A DNA stretch of 64,000 nt, from assembly GCF_003202235.1 (NCBI RefSeq), contig NZ_MASU01000007.1, forward strand, positions 1-64,000, written 5' to 3'. The DNA comes from Prauserella flavalba. GTDB lineage: Bacteria > Actinomycetota > Actinomycetes > Mycobacteriales > Pseudonocardiaceae. Below the pieces are notes generated by a model. The model was not told the origin of the DNA. It saw only the letters and a list, made by a program, of their open reading frames with translations, and made no database searches. Each line of letters starts with the position of its first letter. Position 1 is the stretch's first letter. Of the stretch, positions 62,736 through 64,000 are shown one piece after another. The position numbers were made by a program, and so were the translations under genes.

Positions 62736-64000
62736 GTGTGCCTGATCGAAGCCGGACCGTCCGATGTGGACGACCCGGCGGTGTTGCAGCTGAACCGTTG
62801 GATGGCGCTGCTGGAGTCCGGCTACGACTGGGACTATCTCGTGGAGCCGCAGGAGTCCGGCAACTCGTTCCTGCGGCACGCGAGGGCGAAGGTGCTGGGC
62901 GGCTGCTCGTCGCACAACTCGTGCATCGCGTTCTGGGCACCGGCGGAGGATCTCGACGAGTGGGCCTCGCTCGGCCTTCCGGGCTGGTCGGCGGCCGACG
63001 TCTTCCCGCTGTACCAGCGGCTCGAGACCAACGACGGGCCCGGAGAGCACCACGGCCGGTCCGGCCCGGTGACGATCCGCTCGGTGCCGCCGACGGACCC
63101 CGCGGGCGTCGCGCTGCTGGAGGCGTGCGCGCAGGCGGGGATCCCGCGCACGGAGTTCAACTCGGGCACCACTGTCACCCACGGCGCGAACTGGTTCCAG
63201 ATCAACGCGCGCGAGGACGGCACGCGCTCGTCGGCGTCGGTGTCGTACCTGCACCCCATTCTCGGTAAACGGTCCAATCTGGAGGTTCGTACCGGGGTGC
63301 GGGCCAAGCGGCTCACGTTCGACGGGCTGCGCTGCACCGGCGTGGAGGTGCTCACCGAGGACCTGCTGCACAGCGAGACCGTCGTGGCGCGGCGCGAGGT
63401 GATCGTGAGCACGGGCGCGATCGACACGCCCAAGCTGCTGATGCTCTCGGGCATCGGTCCCGCGGAGCATCTCACCGGCCTCGGCATCGACGTGCTCGTG
63501 GACGCCCCCGGCGTCGGCGAGAACCTGCAGGACCACCCCGAGGGCGTGATCCAGTGGGAGGCGCGCAGGCCGATGGTCACCGATTCCACGCAGTGGTGGG
63601 AGATCGGCATCTTCACCACCACGGAGCCGGGGCTGGACCGGCCGGACCTGATGTTCCACTACGGCGCGGTGCCGTTCGACCTGAACACGCTGCGGCACGG
63701 TTACCCGACGACGGAGAACGGCTTCTGCCTGACGCCGAACGTCACGCGCTCGCGCTCCACCGGCACGGTCCGCCTGCGCACGAGGGACTTCCGCGACAAG
63801 CCGAAGGTCGACCCCCGGTACTTCACCGACCCGCACGACCTGCGGGTGATGACGTACGGCATCCGGCTGGCGCGCGAGATCGTGTCGCAGCCGGCGATGG
63901 CGGAGTGGGCCGGTCCTGAGCTCGCACCGGGTATCGACACGACGAGCGACGACGAGATCGCCGACTACCTGCGCAAGACCCACAACACCGTCTACCACCC
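62736..64000 (+). pseudogene. GMC oxidoreductase (choline dehydrogenase-like) without its N-terminus; cut by window edge
   Basis: The frame from GTG 62736 reads VCLIEAGPSD, ARAKVLGGCSSHNSCIAFW near 60, STGAIDTPKLLMLSGIGP near 225, GVGENLQDHPEG near 255 and runs off the right edge. This is a GMC flavoprotein, but the first 30 residues with the FAD-binding Gly-x-Gly-x-x-Gly strand are missing and the preceding bases merge with the permease end. A remnant of the N-terminus (LDADHSDPGDT) appears in another frame just before, so one or more indels lie near 62700-62740. It should oxidise choline or an alcohol if complete. Confidence 0.72.

Overview
The window is high-GC DNA with dense, overlapping genes, frequent GTG starts, a coproporphyrin-type haem pathway (hemE-hemY-chdC), a DUF3000 gene, ornithine aminotransferase, PASTA-less Ser/Thr kinase and NHEJ-type ligase modules. 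Together these point to an actinomycete, most probably of the Pseudonocardiaceae (Amycolatopsis/Saccharomonospora-like). The family assignment is inferred from gene content and style only.

Left accessory region (1-12.1 kb). An IS256-family transposase runs off the left edge. It is followed by a relic of a Rieske dioxygenase. Then comes one co-directional, leftward block of eleven genes (10743 down to 1136): flavin reductase, PaaK-type CoA ligase, MHS transporter, 4-oxalocrotonate tautomerase, luciferase-like flavin monooxygenase, an orphan 111-residue protein, amidase, aldehyde dehydrogenase, SnoaL-like protein, TetR regulator and a divergent RibB. The block is bracketed by two copies of a small palindromic element (1074-1124 and 10835-10894), and looks like a transferred catabolic module built around a two-component flavin monooxygenase. 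To its right (10.9-12.1 kb) lies a graveyard of GNAT, MarR and possible LysR fragments beside an intact operator-like palindrome.

Core region (12.1-49 kb). Housekeeping and conserved genes follow: DedA, glutaminase, VOC, DUF5996, tRNA-Pro(GGG), DJ-1/AraC pair with a deleted MFS gene, aconitase, a fluoride-channel trio (crcB-DUF190-crcB), F420-type oxidoreductase, S9 peptidase, rocD and DUF2252. An IS481-type element sits inside a terminator-like palindrome. Beyond it are an NmrA/TetR divergent pair, an ABC-F ATPase, PAP2, ZapE, a RibD-like reductase, ATP-dependent ligase, a lipoprotein hydrolase lacking its serine nucleophile, a nuclease-fold secreted protein, a degenerate ANL enzyme, a PPOX protein, a LigD-type polymerase, a TVP38 protein, Ser/Thr kinase, MsrB, a VapBC-type toxin-antitoxin pair, and the haem genes.

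Right region (49-64 kb). Here are an orphan NarL-type regulator and RNase D; fadA-fadB for beta-oxidation; an aldo/keto reductase; a two-component system; dxs; and a betaine-type locus (ALDH, APC permease, GMC oxidoreductase). In this last locus the permease is frameshifted and the oxidoreductase lacks its FAD-binding N-terminus.

A striking recurring feature is a family of long palindromes with a shared AAGGCCACCTT core and a GTTGAAC-like loop. They lie at gene 3' ends at 27.1/28.4, 37.4, 40.2, 54.8 and 57.6 kb. They are probably transcription terminators dispersed through the genome.
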